From Candidatus Zixiibacteriota bacterium (GTDB lineage: Bacteria > Zixibacteria > MSB-5A5 > GN15 > PGXB01): a stretch of DNA of 5,585 nucleotides. This document shows, one piece after another, positions 4,615 to 5,585 of this stretch. Under the pieces are notes generated by a model. That model ran no database searches and had not been told where the DNA came from. It saw only the letters and a list, made by a program, of their open reading frames with translations. A program made the translations under genes and the position numbers. Position 1 is the stretch's first letter; each line of letters opens with the position of its first letter. The DNA lies in assembly GCA_024230695.1 (NCBI GenBank), contig JAAERC010000353.1:1-5585 (forward strand), in the 5' to 3' direction.

Positions 4615-5585
4615 TTACTTTTTATCGGTTAATTTATCAATTTCGGTCAATAATCTTGTTTCGAGTTCTTTTTCGGGGATTTTTTCGACAATTTTTCCGT
4701 TTTTGAATAAAAGTCCAAGTCCACGCCCGCCGGCGATGCCAACATCGGCAACCGATGCCTCCCCCGGGCCATTGACAATACAACCCATCACGGCGACTTT
4801 GAGCGGGGTTTTCAAATGACTAGTTTTGGCCTCAATCGATTCAGCAATGGGGATCATATCAATTTCGCATCGCCCGCATGTGGGGCATGAGATGACCTCG
4901 ACTCCCTCTTTTTTGAGCGCGAGTGATTTCAGTATTGCTTTGCCGACTTTGATTTCTTCAATTGGATCAGCAGTTAATGATACCCGAAGTGTGTCGCCGA
5001 TACCATTAATAAGTAGTGCTCCAATCCCGACGGCTGATTTTATTGAACCTGATTGAAGTGTGCCGGCCTCGGTTATGCCTATATGAAACGGATAATCTAA
5101 TTTGTCGGCCAGAAGCATATATGCCCAATAGGCAGTATTGACATTGGTCGATTTGAGAGCTAAAACAATATCATGGAAGTCATTATTTTCTAATACTTCG
5201 ACTTGGCGCAAAGCCGCTTTCACAAAAAGTTCAGGATCCTCACAATCACCATCTTTAAGTAAATCTTTTGGTAATGAGCCTGAATTGACCCCTACCCGAA
5301 TCGGTATTCCGGCATCTTTGGCCGCCTTGGTAATCTCACCAACTTTTTTATCATTGCCGATATTTCCGGGATTGATTCTAATTTTATCCACACCTTGCTT
5401 TATTGCCTCAAGAGCCAGTTTGTATTTAAAATGTATATCGGCCACCAATGGAATTGATATCTGTGATTTGATTTTAGATAGATTACTTGCGGCTTCATTA
5501 TCGGGAACAGCCACCCGTATGATTTCGCATCCGGCATTAGTGAGTGATTTTATCTGCGAAACGGTTGCAGATATATCGCGGGTAT
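4615..5585 (-). CDS. ispG: (E)-4-hydroxy-3-methylbut-2-enyl-diphosphate synthase IspG (GcpE), N-terminus beyond window
   Basis: IspG catalyses the penultimate step of the MEP isoprenoid pathway: reductive opening of 2-C-methyl-D-erythritol 2,4-cyclodiphosphate to HMBPP, using a [4Fe-4S] cluster in the cytoplasm. The frame stays open to the right edge. It begins (at 5583) TRDISATVSQIKSLTNAGCE and runs into IIRVAVPDNEAA, so the GTG at 5514 is internal and the gene is cut by the window. The 322 visible residues include the TIM-barrel motifs PLVADIHFKYKLAL, GVDKIRINPGNIG and IPIRVGVNSGSL. The C-terminal cluster domain has CPTC in VISCPTCGRCEID, and MGCIVNGPGEA. The spacing of 32 residues from the second cysteine to the third, and seven from there to the glutamate, equals the E. 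coli C273/C305/E312 arrangement. The length fits the shorter bacterial form, with roughly 35-45 residues missing. An additional cysteine follows in CGRC. It ends LLTEIDKLTDKK. Confidence 0.97.
   Translation of the reverse strand, partial: TRDISATVSQIKSLTNAGCEIIRVAVPDNEAASNLSKIKSQISIPLVADIHFKYKLALEAIKQGVDKIRINPGNIGNDKKVGEITKAAKDAGIPIRVGVNSGSLPKDLLKDGDCEDPELFVKAALRQVEVLENNDFHDIVLALKSTNVNTAYWAYMLLADKLDYPFHIGITEAGTLQSGSIKSAVGIGALLINGIGDTLRVSLTADPIEEIKVGKAILKSLALKKEGVEVISCPTCGRCEIDMIPIAESIEAKTSHLKTPLKVAVMGCIVNGPGEASVADVGIAGGRGLGLLFKNGKIVEKIPEKELETRLLTEIDKLTDKK

Noticed and set aside
4615..5514. GTG at 5514 as the start of ispG
   Set aside because: The frame is open upstream to the window edge and encodes conserved IspG sequence (TRDISATVSQIKSLTNAGCEIIR), so this codon is an internal valine.
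1..5585. CRISPR arrays, tRNA or rRNA genes, riboswitches, phage genes or a transposase
   Set aside because: No regularly spaced repeat array, tRNA-like cloverleaf with a CCA end, rRNA signature or recognisable mobile-element protein was seen on either strand.

Overview
The window looks like a piece of a moderately AT-rich genome from a diderm (Gram-negative) bacterium. The strongest clue is a TonB-dependent-receptor-like outer-membrane protein of the 'CarboxypepD_reg-like domain + plug + OMP beta-barrel' type, which is typical of Bacteroidota and other FCB-group phyla. With it come a DUF2089/SHOCT-like regulator pair and an MEP-pathway ispG. I would guess an FCB-group lineage such as Zixibacteria or a relative, but that placement is inference.

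Layout: (1) The last 44 codons of an unrecognised plus-strand gene end at 136. (2) About 630 bases without a convincing gene follow, full of decayed repeats: a perfect 20-bp palindrome, a 17-nt direct repeat with longer diverged flanks, a 13-nt inverted repeat, and several small hairpins. (3) A complete outer-membrane receptor gene runs on the plus strand (765-3212) from a GTG start with a good ribosome binding site. (4) Everything further right is on the minus strand, read right to left: ispG (cut by the window edge), an AT-rich gap with two palindromes lying on a plausible promoter, a DUF2089-family protein without the usual zinc-ribbon cysteines, a SHOCT-like protein, and a candidate 30-codon gene with a textbook AGGAGG site. 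A strong intrinsic terminator closes this series just beyond the stop of the convergent receptor gene.

The DUF2089 and SHOCT-like genes almost certainly form one transcription unit. They are 32 nt apart, have nearly identical ribosome-binding regions, and each carries a similar short SHOCT-like helical segment (C-terminal in one, N-terminal in the other). The small ORF downstream, preceded by its own hairpin and Shine-Dalgarno and followed by the terminator, would be the third member. This three-part cassette is the most interesting part of the window, because the function of the family is not established and the small gene would be missed by ordinary gene calling. ispG is housekeeping isoprenoid biosynthesis and probably a separate unit. 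The receptor is a stand-alone outer-membrane protein with no SusD-like or transporter partner in view.
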